Part shown: positions 39,634 to 49,980 of the stretch, in pieces | Position numbering within the stretch: position 1 is the first letter of the stretch | Layout: the number at the start of each line of letters is the position of its first letter | Origin: Psococerastis gibbosa | Taxonomy: Eukaryota; Arthropoda; Insecta; Psocodea; Psocidae | DNA: 64,000 bases | NCBI GenBank assembly: GCA_963971405.1 | Contig: OZ020484.1 | Span: 3,906,001 to 3,970,000, forward strand | Direction: 5' to 3' | Position numbers and translations under genes: made by a program | The notes under the pieces: model-generated | The model's input: the letters and a program-made list of their open reading frames with translations, nothing else | What the model was told of the DNA's origin: nothing | The model's database searches: none

Positions 39634-40165
39634 AGTATATGGAAAGCTTTGTGATGGTCGAAATTTTTCATTACATGATTTGTACGAATTTTCATGTTTT
39701 GAGGTCCCAGTAACACAAAAAAGTGTATTTTACGAAATGTCTGTGTGTCGGTCTGTCTATAATACAACGAAACTACTCGACAGAATTTGATTAAATTCGG
39801 CATATACAGGAGGTTAACAAAATTATTGCAAGGACTTCAATTTTTTTTTTTTAAACTTTATTTTTGAAAGTTTTAGGGGATAAAACGACTAAAACTTTTT
39901 TCTCGAAACGGCTCCAACAATTTCTTTTATAAATTCACATGTATACTTGTATGTAGTCGTCATAGTAATGTTGAAAAAACGCCTCTAGGTTGAACCCCCC
40001 TTGAATGTTTCGTTCCGGGTGCAAAACGATAAAAAATTTAAAACGCTAAATTTTCATGAAAAATGACTAAAATATAATTTTTCCGAGGAACTCTTTATTT
40101 GTTGTTCTAACTTTAGATGTGTGTTCTAGGTGCTAAATAGAATTACAAAACCTAACCGCATTGGT
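39634..40165 (+). repeat. R1 copy, diverged and truncated at both ends
   Basis: ATATGGAAAGCTTTGTGATG, GTTTTGAGGTCCCAGTAACA, TACGAAATGTCTGTGTGTCG, AAACTACTCGACAGAATTTG, TTCTCGAAACGGCTCCAACA and TAGGTGCTAAATAGAATTAC keep R1 order. The GTCT tract is very short. Confidence 0.8.
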
Positions 40166-40726
40166 GGTTTTATAAACAGGCTAATAAGTCTGGAGCGTAC
40201 AACGACTTCGGTGGCAAGGTGGCAGGATTATTTTCGGGGGGGTTTCAGAAATTTTATTGGATATTACATAATGGTTTTTATTTTTCCTCTCAAAATCCGA
40301 TTCTATCTAGTATCAAACCAATTCATTTCGGGGGGGGGGGGTTGAACCCCCCCCCCCCCCTTGGCTACTACTTGGCTACTACCTTGTTTTCTTACATTTT
40401 GCCGGTTCACTGTATACGCTGCGGATGCCCATCTTTCCCGCCTGCTGGTCTAATATCTATAATAAATTTTTCTTCTCCTCCATAATAAGCCTACTCAGCA
40501 AGTCCCCGTAAACGGGGATTATTGAACTAGGATCATAGTATGTTGAAATATATTTACTACCCGACTGCGATGGGAAGACTTTGGAACACTTACACTCGTA
40601 CTTATTTTTATTTTAATGCTTCTTACCCTCAAGGAGGGCGGCGGCACGACACCAGCGTTTCCACATAGTCCTGTTGTGTGCGTCCTCAGCAGGGAGCCCC
40701 AAACCCCCAACTTCTCATATCTTCGG

Positions 40727-40891
40727 CGATAAATAATTAAATAAATAAGGACTGTTTGTTTTTTCTATTACTAAGGCAACCTAGCGGAGTTAGGGCTATA
40801 AAGTCCTCTCTTACACTCAACTATAGGAAGGCCCGGCCTGCTTTACATGCCCTCCGAAGCATGGCCAGAAAATGCAGCCAGTGTGGGATCT
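40727..40891 (-). mobile_element. tRNA-type SINE (ATAA tail), head truncated
   Basis: AATAAATAAGGACTGTTTG, AACCTAGCGGAGTTAGGGCT, ACATGCCCTCCGAAGCATGG match 28533-28747. The copy stops at GTGTGGGATC (40891), before the B box. Confidence 0.82.
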
Positions 40892-40894
40892 TTT

Positions 40895-41595
40895 AAAATC
40901 TTATCAAAATCGAATAAACTCGGTGTTCCGCTTATGCAAGATTTCGAATTTATGTTACTAATGTATATGTGCAGGTCTCAGGAATTTTAGACATCACCTC
41001 GCCCGGATTGGGGTGCAAGTGTACAATACAATGCCGATATTGTGTGAGGCCGAAAGTGGATGGGCCCATTCTCGTTGATTGCCATGTGATTTGGCGCCAG
41101 GCCCGTACCCTAAATTTCATATAAAATAATAAATAATGTAACAGTTTTAGCTGAAACTACTAAAAGTAGTACGACTAAGGGACCTATGGGCCCAAATTGT
41201 GGCCCCGACTCGACGATCATACTCATACATACTGTACATACTTGCTATGCATTAGTTGACACCCTATAGGTAACAGAGCTACAGGCACAAAACGACAATA
41301 GTCCTTTGTTGCTCGCACGGCAATTGATCACGTAGTCATTAGTGGTAGAGTTGTGAAGAGCACAGGCACGTGCGAATGCCTGCGGGAGGGGGGGAGGGTA
41401 CATGATTGACATCCCCCCCCCCCTACTGACGACGAGCCTCTCAGTCAATATCACCGGAAGAGAAGGGGGTACACTAATACCTCCTTCTCCCCAGTATAAT
41501 GGAGCTATATTAACCGGTACGACATTGTCCGCTTTTGTTAAGGCTCTTAGGACACACCCATAATCTATTTTTTAACTAAATCTTCTTCTGCTGCT
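40895..41595. other. Intergenic; contains a partial hAT MITE
   Basis: At about 41098-41165, CCAGGCCCGTACCCTAAATT and AATAATGTAACAGTTTTAGC match the left half of the MITE at 13620-13792. Otherwise no gene or repeat was recognised. Confidence 0.5.
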
Positions 41596-41599
41596 TCAA

Positions 41600-42240
41600 T
41601 TGCCTCTTAACATAATCATCATGGTAGTCATGAATTCATCCATGAATTCATGATGATCATATTATAGGGAATTGTAATGCAGTATGGTTTCCCGTTGCCT
41701 TCTTCATCTTTATGCCGTTGACTCTCCATTGCATTGAGTACCTCAACCTTCGGGGCCAGTTTTCCAACACCTGGACCATGCACGTAGCCAGGATTTGATT
41801 TCGGGAGGGGCTAACTACCAGGGGGTTGGGGGAAAACGGCGGATCAAGACTTCCGTAATCTACGGAAGTATCTTGCACTATCGAATCTGCTGTATATAAA
41901 CTGGATCGAGCGAGAACAAATATAAATAAACTAAAAAATCATTTTGTTCCCCTTTTTTTTTACTACATTTCGGGAGGGGCTTCAGTCCCCAAAGCCCCCT
42001 CCCTGGCTACGTGCCTGACCTGGACAATAGAGTGTCCTACTCATAAAATACTGTGGGTTTTGCTTATTCCGCGCCTCAACCTCGATCGGTCCCCTATTTG
42101 TTCAGTCGCCATTACTCGCTTCTATCTTCACCACGAGGAAGTACAGATAAGAGATTTTCGCGTTTTCGTCTCTGATACCATAAGGCATTACTCAGAAGCT
42201 CAGATAATTTGAAGAAGAATAGCCTAGAAGAAGTAGTAGT
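41600..42240 (+). repeat. Dispersed repeat 'R4', interrupted by a hAT MITE
   Basis: TTGTAATGCAGTATGGTTTC, CGTTGCCTTC, TTTATGCCGTTGACTC and CTTCGGGGCCAGTTTTCCAA precede the MITE. TTGCTTATTCCGCGCC, CGCCATTACTCGCTTCTATC and GGCATTACTCAGAAGCTCAG follow it. The same order is at 43986-44470. It ends near a GAAGAAG/TAG-rich microsatellite. Confidence 0.78.
41777..42017. mobile_element. hAT-type MITE, 241 bp
   Basis: CATGCACGTAGCCAGG at the left and CCTGGCTACGTGCCTG at the right are near-perfect inverted repeats. A perfect 8 bp duplication, ACCTGGAC, flanks it (41769-41776, 42018-42025). It interrupts R4. Confidence 0.92.
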
Positions 42241-42689
42241 AGTAGTAGTGTTCGTCGGGTTAATAACGACTTAGGCCTCATATATGGGCCCATAGAGCGA
42301 CCCCGACTTGACTGTCCTATGCCAGCCCATAGGACAGTGGACCTCCTGATTATAGTGGATTCCGAACCACTTGGGAAACACAGTGAAGTCACACGATTAG
42401 TTCGGAGGTGACCAGGACAAGTCCTACCATGTTTCCCTACCGGCACTGTGCACACTACCAAGTTATCTGCAGCTTTGAACCTGCTCTGGTCCGCTGGATT
42501 CAACTTGGTATGGCGGCCAGCTTAGAAGAAGTAAGAGGTATCAACACGGGAAACTGATCGATCAAATTGGCATTTGTTCTCGGCCGATTTGTTCTCAACT
42601 GATTTGATTTTGATTGATTTGTTAGTAAATTACTTTATAGTCGTTACATATATTATATTCATTCAAAAGAAAGAAAGAAAGTAAATAAT

Positions 42690-43105
42690 TATTATCCCTG
42701 AGATTATTTGGGAAAGCGCCATTTCCCCGACATTCTCTGCCCTGGGGCATCGTGCTCAAGACAAGGGAATGAGCAATCTTAGGCAACGCCTCAGAAGACG
42801 ACGTGCCGAACAAGATGTACAAAGCAAGCATGAATGAAAGACGACTGGCGGGACCACCTCGGAAACTCTGGAACGATGAGTTGGAAACTTGGAAACTGAC
42901 CAACGTAGATGGTGGAGCGTTGTACTAAACCGAGATGACTGGAGGAGTGGAGTCCATCAAGGGCTGTACAGCCCGATGAAGAAGGAAAATATTAAAAAAA
43001 AAAAAAAACTAAGCCATTATTATCCCATAGATTAGATGGGAAAGCGCCATTTCCCCGACATTCTCTGCCCTGGGGGCATCTTGTACAATACAAGGGACCG
43101 AGCAT
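42690..43105 (+). mobile_element. RTE-like LINE 3' fragment between two short repeats
   Basis: 42790-42985 reads MYKASMNERRLAGPPRKLWN, DELET, then after a shift WWSVVLNRDDWRS, and ends with GATGAAGAAGG, the same C-terminus as 24816-24971. On each side is a ~75 bp block GGGAAAGCGCCATTTCCCCG, ACATTCTCTGCCCTGGGG (42705-42765 and 43038-43085). Confidence 0.7.
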
Positions 43106-43109
43106 AAAA

Positions 43110-43735
43110 TTGAAAATCTGGAAAATGGATCCGCTGGGAAAGCTCCCTACAGAACAGTGGCAGCAAGGGGGTGTTTTCCCCGGGGTGTCTTATTGTTTGC
43201 AGGCCACCCCCTCCCATTGTGCCGGGCCGCCCCTCCAGATGGCTTCTACATTTGCGTAATTAGAGGGCCCTTTTGTCACCATGCCTTTTGTATTGGACTC
43301 GAGTCAACAGCCTGTTTAGCTTATGCGCGGCCGGCCATACTTTGTCTCCCCATAGAGCTCAGAGAGTGATTCAAGTATCTCTTGAGTCTTTTTAGTCACC
43401 TGAACTTGAATAAATGTTGCTCTCTCTGTTGACTCTGTTATGGCTACTGTATTGTGTTGTCTAGAGGTGTATTCAACTTTTGGCGGGAAATGGAATGAAC
43501 TGTACCTATGTGCCTGGGCGACAACTTGTTCAAATTATTGGTATGGCCCAAGGGTCAATTGGGGGGAGGGTATTGGCCCCAGTCCCAGTCACACCAACTT
43601 TCAGATTGGCCCGTGCCATACCAGCCTTGTGGAGGTCGGTGCCCGTGCCTACGTACATTGGGATTGGTTTATATACATCAGTAAGTGCGTGAAAATATAC
43701 CATCCGGCTAGGTGCACAGACTTCACGTGCTCTTC
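43110..43735. other. Intergenic, no gene supported
   Basis: Open frames of 61-115 codons here have no recognisable domain and overlap each other, so I treat them as chance. The stretch has higher GC than its surroundings. Confidence 0.4.
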
Positions 43736-43739
43736 TGCT

Positions 43740-44475
43740 TCTAATTCCTCTTCTATCGAAGATTGGCGATCATCATGGCAATTGTAGTCATGATGACTAC
43801 ACTAGGGCATTGTAATGTACTGGTTTCCCATCGCCTTCTGCATCCTTATGCTTTTAAACTCTTCATACAGTTCCTTCGGGGCAACTTTCCCAACCCCAGG
43901 TCAAAAGAGTGCCCTGCACTGAAAAGACTGTGTTTTCCGTTTATTCCGGCTCAGACTTGGTCCCGTATATCTGTTCAGTCGCCATTCTTCTTCTTCTTCT
44001 CGTGCCCCTTCAACGTTAAAGATTGGCGATCATTTGAGCGAATCGCTCATGATGATTGTACAAGGGATGCCCCGAAGGACCTTTAATGCAGTGGTTTCCC
44101 GTTGCCTTCTGCATCCTTATGCCGTTGACTCCTCTGTTGAATTCTTCCGCCTTTAGGGAGCTTTTTCTCTCCCATGGACAAAAGGGTGCCCATGCCCTAG
44201 CTCCAAGGATGGGATCTTTAACCGGACCCCACTCGGTACTGCTTGGTCGGGGACTGCTTATTCATCTTATTCGCAGCTAACCATCATATCTGATGGCCGT
44301 TCACTATCCGCCACCTGTGACCCCACTAGTAGCCTGCAGTTCAGCCCTAGTCGCCATTACTCGCTTCTATCTTCACCACGAAGAGGTACAGATTAGGAAC
44401 TTTCGTGTCTCCGCCTCTGAGACCATAAGGCATTACTCAGAAGTTCAGCTACTTTGAAGATTCAAGTGCTCAGGT
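43740..44475 (+). repeat. Two tandem R4 copies
   Basis: Copy one (43740-43985) and copy two (43986-44470) both start with a CTTCTTCTT-like tract, then AAGATTGGCGATCAT, TGTAATG(C)A-TGGTTTCCC, CTTCTGCATCCTTATGC and a TTATTC-CGCTCAG region. Copy two continues through CGCCATTACTCGCTTCTATC and AAGGCATTACTCAGAAGTTC. They are non-coding. Confidence 0.78.
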
Positions 44476-44681
44476 ACACCTAGTCTTTATTCTTTAAGAG
44501 AAGGTAGCTGGTTGAATCCCCCCCCCCCCCCCTAAGTATTTAACAGCAGGCTAAATAGTAAATTCAATCAAATCATACTGTAGTCGGTTCAGTTTTTTTC
44601 ACAATATCATAAAAGAAATGAACTAGCCTACATCCACATAAACAGTTAAGAGGCAGTTGGAGGGGGGAAAGTCGAATAAAT

Positions 44682-45545
44682 AAAGAACCGGTCCGAGTTT
44701 ACTCGAACATGCTTTCTAATTTAACAAAATTAGTAGATAGAGAAAATGAGGAATTTCATGGTAAATAATTTGCCTATGGATAAATTTCCGATATCTCGGG
44801 GGGGGGGGGGGGGGTTGTCCACCTGACGTCACTGGAGGTGAGGTAAATTCTAGATAGGTCCGACCAACACATTACCACACAGCAATACTGGCAGGGCACG
44901 CAATGCATTATTTGAGCGTGAATTTTCTATAATTTTTTCAAAAAAACATTTTTATTTACAAAACCAAATGCTTTTCTGGGAAAGCAACCTGTCCGGTTTC
45001 GTTACTCAATTTAACACCTGAAACATGCCTGAAGGTTGAAATCATGGATAGAAAGGTTTCGCATAAAAATTATTTTTTAGTCATTTTTCATTAAAATTTA
45101 GTTATTTTTATTTTTTTACCCCCAGAAGCAACCTATCAGGGGGCAAGCGGCCCCCCGCATTTCGTTAACATTAGTAACGACTATAATATACTGTATGTGA
45201 ATTTAAAAGAAATCGTTGGAGCTGTTTTTGAGAAATAAGTTTTTTAGACGTTTTTTTGAGAATAAAACCCCCCCAAATTAAGTTAGCCCCAAATAGAAAA
45301 AAGTGATGCAAGGTATGATTTTTGTAAACCTAGGCTACATGCAAAATTTCATCAAAATCGACCGAGTAGTTTGCCCGGAAATCGACGCACAGACAGACAG
45401 ACAGACAGAGCGACAGACAGACATTTCGTAAAAAACACTTTTTTGGGTTCCTGGGACCTCAAAACGTGTAAATCCGTTGAAATCTCGGAATCGAAAATTT
45501 CGACCATCACAAAGCTTTCCTTATACTACGTATAAATTGGAAAGC
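44682..45545 (-). repeat. R1 copy, full length, 864 bp
   Basis: It runs from AAAGAACCGGTCCGAGTTTA (44682) to ACTACGTATAAATTGGAAAGC (45525-45545), uninterrupted. It includes the G tract (44798-44814, C tract on the element strand) and the CAGA tract (45390-45422). AATAAAT lies on both sides and may be its target duplication, though the right one merges into a SINE tail. Confidence 0.92.
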
Positions 45546-45749
45546 AATAAATAAATAAGGACTTTTTGTTATATTACTAAGCCAACCTAGTGAAGTTAGG
45601 ACTATAGAGCCCTCTCTTACACTCAACTAGGAAGGTCCGGGATCGCCTGCTTTACATGCGCAACGAAGAAATTGTAGCCAGTGCGGGACTCGAACCAACA
45701 ATCTTTCAGGTGATGAAAGTCAGAGTGCGTACCACTACTCTAGATGTCC
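45546..45749 (-). mobile_element. tRNA-type SINE (ATAA tail), near full length
   Basis: It directly follows R1. The AATAAATAAATAAGGAC tail, CCAACCTAGTGAAGTTAGGA, GTGCGGGACTCGAACCAACA (B box on the minus strand) and GAAAGTCAGAGTGCGTACCA match 28533-28747. Confidence 0.85.
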
Positions 45750-45929
45750 TGACATAGAAGTGTGTAAACATAAAATATCTCGTGAAATATCACTCGCAGA
45801 ACTGTCGCAAACCTCACGACAAACAGAAATAAATGTATGACAAATTTAATACATGATGTCATGTTATGTAGGTACCTCTTTTTAATACAGATTGGCCACT
45901 ATTATTGAATTTTGATTTGTACAAAAACG

Positions 45930-46015
45930 ATTGGTTAGCCAGAAGAGTAGCCCTTCGCGGCTAAAGCTCGCCTTAAATAAAGACGATTTTTCATTTCATT
46001 TCATTACATTTCATT
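45930..46015 (+). mobile_element. LINE 3' end (ATTTC tail)
   Basis: GAGTAGCCCTTCGCGGCTAA, AGCTCGCCTTAAATAAAGAC and a TTTCATTTCATTTCATT tail. A hairpin (GTAGCCCTTCGCGGCTAA) then a short-repeat tail is the usual LINE 3' plan. GAGTAGCCCTTCGAGGCTGA at 59656 is a relative. Confidence 0.6.
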
Positions 46016-46019
46016 GGAG

Positions 46020-46485
46020 TGCGGGTAGTCCTGAAGATTTAATAAAGAAACATTCGAGCCACCCCCCCCCCTCCCAATTTCTTGGCAAGTCGGCACCGAT
46101 GGAAATTCTAAATTAAATGGTAATTGATGGTCGGGTTAAGTTGCCTATTAACATTAATTTGGATGGTATACCATTGTCCATTGGGCGCCTTCAGAGGCGT
46201 CATTTGGAGTCCTTGGGAGGGTAGTTATCCTCTTTTCCGAGTTTTTGAAAAATAATTGTATAAATGTTCTATCTGACTCTGAGAAACTTTAAGATGTAGA
46301 AACTTGTAAATTAGTGTAACAATAATAAAAATAACTATAAAGTACTAGGAAGCTCTATTGTACAAAGTACTAAGTATTGTAACGCAGTACACGCCCTGGC
46401 CCCGTCCACTGATGGCTGATGGCTCTCAATGTTTGGCCATGAAAAAACGTGACATCGGGGTTTATATAATACTGGGATTTATATT
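46020..46485. other. Intergenic, no gene seen
   Basis: No supported frame; AT-rich, with a short C tract near 46060. Confidence 0.4.
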
Positions 46486-46486
46486 T

Positions 46487-47352
46487 GCTTTCCAATTTAT
46501 ACGTAGTATAAGGAAAGCTTTGTGACGGTCGAAATTTTCGATTCCGAGATTTCAGCGGATTTACACGTTTTAAGGTCCCAGGAACCCAAAAAAGTGGTTT
46601 TTACGAAATGTCTGTGTCTGTCTGTCTGTCTGTCTGTCTGTTCGTCGATTTCCGGGCAAACTACTCGGTCAATTTTGATGAAATTCGGCACGTAGGTTCA
46701 CAAAAATCATACCTCGGGACAATTTTTTTATTTTGGGCTAACTCAATTTGGGGGGTTTTTATTTTCAAAATACTTCAAAAAAACGCCAAAAAAAATTATT
46801 TCCCAAAAACGGCTGCAACGATTTCTTTTAAATTCACATATATTGTAGTTGTTGTTAATGTTGATAAAATGCGGGGGGTCGCTTGCCCCTTGATAGTTTG
46901 CTTCTGGGGGTAAAAAAATAAAAATGACTAAATTTTAATGAAAAAGGACTAAAAAATAATTTTTCCGCGACACCTTTCTATCGATGATTTCTACCTTCAG
47001 GTATGTTTTAGGTGTTAAATTGAGTAACGAAACCGGATAGGTTGCTTTCCCAAAAAAGTATTTGGTTTTGTAAAAAAAAAATGTTTTTTTGAAAAAATGA
47101 TTGAAAATTCACGCTCAAATGCATTGCGTGCCCTGCCAGTGTTGCTGTGTGGTAATGTGTTGGTCTGACCTATCTAGAATGTACCTCACCTCCAGTGACG
47201 TCAACGTGACGACAACCCCCCCCCCCCCCTCCACCCGAGATATCGGAAATTTAACCATAGGAAAATTATTTACCATGAAATTACTCATTTTCTCTATCTA
47301 CTAATTTTGATAAATTGGAAAGCATGTTCGAGTAAACTCGGACCGGTTCTTT
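46487..47352 (+). repeat. R1 reference copy, full length, 866 bp
   Basis: GCTTTCCAATTTAT (46487-46500) and ATAAATTGGAAAGC (47310-47323) are perfect 14-base inverted repeats. The conserved end continues 29 bases further to CTCGGACCGGTTCTTT. Inside, in order: GGAAAGCTTTGTGACGGTCG, a GTCT tract (46613-46640), CGGGCAAACTACTCGGTCAA, AAAACGGCTGCAACGATTTC, GGTTGCTTTCCC, CAGTGACGTCAACGTGACG and a C tract (47216-47229). No protein domain is recognised; the 101-codon frame at 46608-46913 is not kept in other copies. Confidence 0.9.
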
Positions 47353-47354
47353 AA

Positions 47355-48040
47355 TACCGCATTAGTAAGGTGTCACGTGACGGTGTTATAAAATGTGCGG
47401 GAAATTCAAATTAATAAATTATTGGCACACAAGAGAATTGTTGCATTGTTTTATAACTAAGGAAATACTAATAAACCTTAAAATGTACAAGTAGAATAAT
47501 TTTAATTCATACATCTAAGGGAGAAAAAAAATTGAAAACTCACCAAAAATATATAGTCGGGGATTAATGTATCAACTTGAATTTCCCGCGCATATTGCAA
47601 ACATTTATTTAAAACAATTGAATAAATCCCGGTGTTATACGTTAATCCCAAATCGCCATAATAGGGGTGCTGAGCGCCAGTGGCGGCGCTACGGTGGTGC
47701 CCGGGGGGCCTGCCCCCCCCCCCCCCCGAAAGTTTCTCTGCCCCCCCCCTGGGTCCCCCATGGGCCCCCCCCACTCAAGATTTTTGGTAACAAAGATGTT
47801 ATGGAGGCGAAAGCGAAACGCATAGTATCCACAATAACAAAAGGGAAATTAATTCATGCTAATTCATGCATCATATTGACCAAGTACCGTATATTTTCAC
47901 AAAAATATATTATTCAAAATGCTTACAACCCCATTATTTGAGACCTATTTTTTCAAATTTTTTCTTCGGGAGAGACTCCCGGGCCCCCCTTAGCGGTAGG
48001 TATATTCGTCGGTAAAATCTCAAGTCTCAACTGTACTGCT
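47355..48040. repeat. Composite of MITE-like C/G-rich pieces
   Basis: CAGTGGCGGCGCTACGG at about 47679 looks like a hAT-type left end and is followed by several C tracts (47716-47762). TTTCTTCGGGAGAGACTCCC near 47960 belongs to the CAGAGGCGG-family interior. No complete element could be bounded. Confidence 0.45.
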
Positions 48041-48046
48041 TGCAAA

Positions 48047-48290
48047 ATGCGTAAAACCTCACTAATTTGGGCCCGTTTATGAATTTTTTTTCTCCGGGGG
48101 AGACCCCCGGGCCCCCATTCTCCAGGGTATAATATGCGTAAAACCTCACTAAATTGGGCCCGTTTATCAATTTTTTTCTCCGGGGGAGACCCCCGCCCCC
48201 CCCCCTTTTCCCAGGGTATAATATGCGTAAATCCTCACTAATTTGGGTCTGCTCATTTTTTTTTCTCCGGCGGATCAAAGTCTTGGAGTC
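48047..48290 (+). repeat. Tandem repeat, 87-89 bp unit, about 2.7 copies
   Basis: ATGCGTAAAACCTCACTAA starts at 48047, 48134 and 48223 (third with AAATCC). Each unit has TTGGGCCCGTTTAT, TTTTTTTCTCCGGGGGAGAC and CCAGGGTATAAT. The unit resembles the interior of the elements at 12913-13241 and 51775-52309. Confidence 0.88.
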
Positions 48291-48299
48291 CTAAAGTCC

Positions 48300-48945
48300 C
48301 CCCTCCCCCAGAAATTTTGAGCATTTATGCCAATGGCCTATTGTTTTAGCTTTTTTAAAAGCAGCAACATAGTATGGACAAGGCGTACAAGAGTCTAAGG
48401 TGTTGCATAGTTAAAAATACTAAAACAGCAAAGTTTCCTCAGGAGGTAAATCAAACAGTACAATTTCCTTCGTATTTGGGGGGGGGGGGGTCACCTCTCC
48501 CATTTGCCCCCTAGACTTTTTCAAAACTGGGCGCCCCTGATACATATATATGTATACATAGAACGAGCTTTTTCTTTTTACAAAATATACGTCGTATATA
48601 CGAATGTCTACAGTACAGTTAGGTGTAAGAGAAGGCCATAGGCACTAATCTCGCTGTGTCTACATCTCATTTCGTAATAAAGACTTTATTATTAATTATT
48701 ATTATTCTTATTCTTCTTATCACTTCTTATCAATATAATATAGTTTAGTTTTGTCTCCTCAACCTCGCGTATTCATAGCTACTAGGCCCATGACTCATCC
48801 TGACAATATCAAATAAAATTTCATATTTATAGATCAGACTGGGAAGATCCAGGCTTGACAGGTTTTGGGTTGAGAAACTTAGCAATATGCCCCCGTATGT
48901 TTCAATGCTGAAGGAACTGCGGAAAATCTTGCAGCGGGCGATGGC
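48300..48945. other. Intergenic, no gene seen
   Basis: No supported frame. There is a G tract at 48479-48490 and an ATT-rich LINE-like tail near 48678-48715. Confidence 0.4.
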
Positions 48946-48949
48946 CTTA

Positions 48950-49111
48950 GGCGGGTATTCCACAAACGTCAATCGTCAATGAAAAATTGAAAAATGACGT
49001 TTTAGCAGTCATTAAAGACATACTAAAAATTCTGCTACCACGTCAATTTACGTCATTGTTACGTCATTTTTCAATTTTTCATTGACGATTGACGTACGTG
49101 GAATACCCGCC
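48950..49111. mobile_element. PIF/Harbinger-type MITE, short class, 162 bp
   Basis: The ends GGCGGGTATTCCAC and GTGGAATACCCGCC form perfect inverted repeats. The flanks TTA (left) and TGA (right) suggest a mutated TWA duplication. It matches 19549-19702 in reverse order of arms. Confidence 0.9.
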
Positions 49112-49114
49112 TGA

Positions 49115-49978
49115 GGGACGTCACTTGTGAGGCTCCAAATAGGGGGACGAGCTCTTCTATACTGGGCAGTGGGCTGCACGACATCGGACGGCCGAAAGGC
49201 CAGGGACGTGCGTTGGCCGAAGTAAGAAAGGCTTGACCGCACTTGACAAACTCTGCTAGGTTAGTTCGGTTGTAACACAAGTTACAAAATAAAAAATTAT
49301 TAGATATTCATTTATCGTGAAACAGAACTAGAAATTCATGAATGGGGGTAACTTGATAAAAGAAAAGACATTCGTACCTTTATGAGTGGTTGACTGGCGC
49401 CTGATCTGTACTTTAATGGAGCCTTCGCCTTTTTTAAACAAAAAACGACCAACTTTCGCTACGGTTTTCCTTCATTAGGTGCCTGTACCTTTGTCACCTG
49501 CGTGCCGTCTCTATGGCAATTAATATTAGTGAGTCGCACAAAACCGATTTACTCTCTTGGTGTAAGCACCTGCAACGTTTTTGTCTTTTTGGGGTTCCGC
49601 TTCGCCTTTCCAGAAACGCAAATGTGCCCACCCAACTAGGACTACTAATTATCCAAAACCCAATTGTTTAAAAGTACTATACCTACTACAATACAGGTAC
49701 AATACTTTACAAAGACTTTTATCACCGATTCTATACCCAAAATCTCAGGGCATTTTATTTCCTATACTATATACTTACTATACGTTACGGTATTCGTTTA
49801 TTTCCAAATTTCGGTGGATTTACACGTTTTGAGGCCCCGGGAACCAAAATAGTTGTTTTTGTGTTTTGTCTGTCTGGCAACTACCCCATTTAGTATGTTT
49901 CTATGCAGTGCAGCCTTATATTAAAACGCTATTAGGATACGATATGGAAACCAAAATCCGATAATTTAATATTTTTTA
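49115..49978. other. Intergenic with a small R1 scrap
   Basis: GGTGGATTTACACGTTTTGA (49813) to TTTTGTCTGTCTGG is R1-like. The rest has no recognised gene or family. Confidence 0.45.
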
Positions 49979-49980
49979 TT

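Noticed and set aside
43440-44280. Series of overlapping 70-115 codon frames
   Set aside because: They overlap in several frames within the R4 repeats and a GC-richer stretch, with no domain.
46608-46913. 101-codon frame in R1 starting in the GTCT tract (CLSVCLSVCLFVDFRANYSV)
   Set aside because: The GTCT repeat gives an open frame by composition, and other R1 copies have stops or shifts in it.
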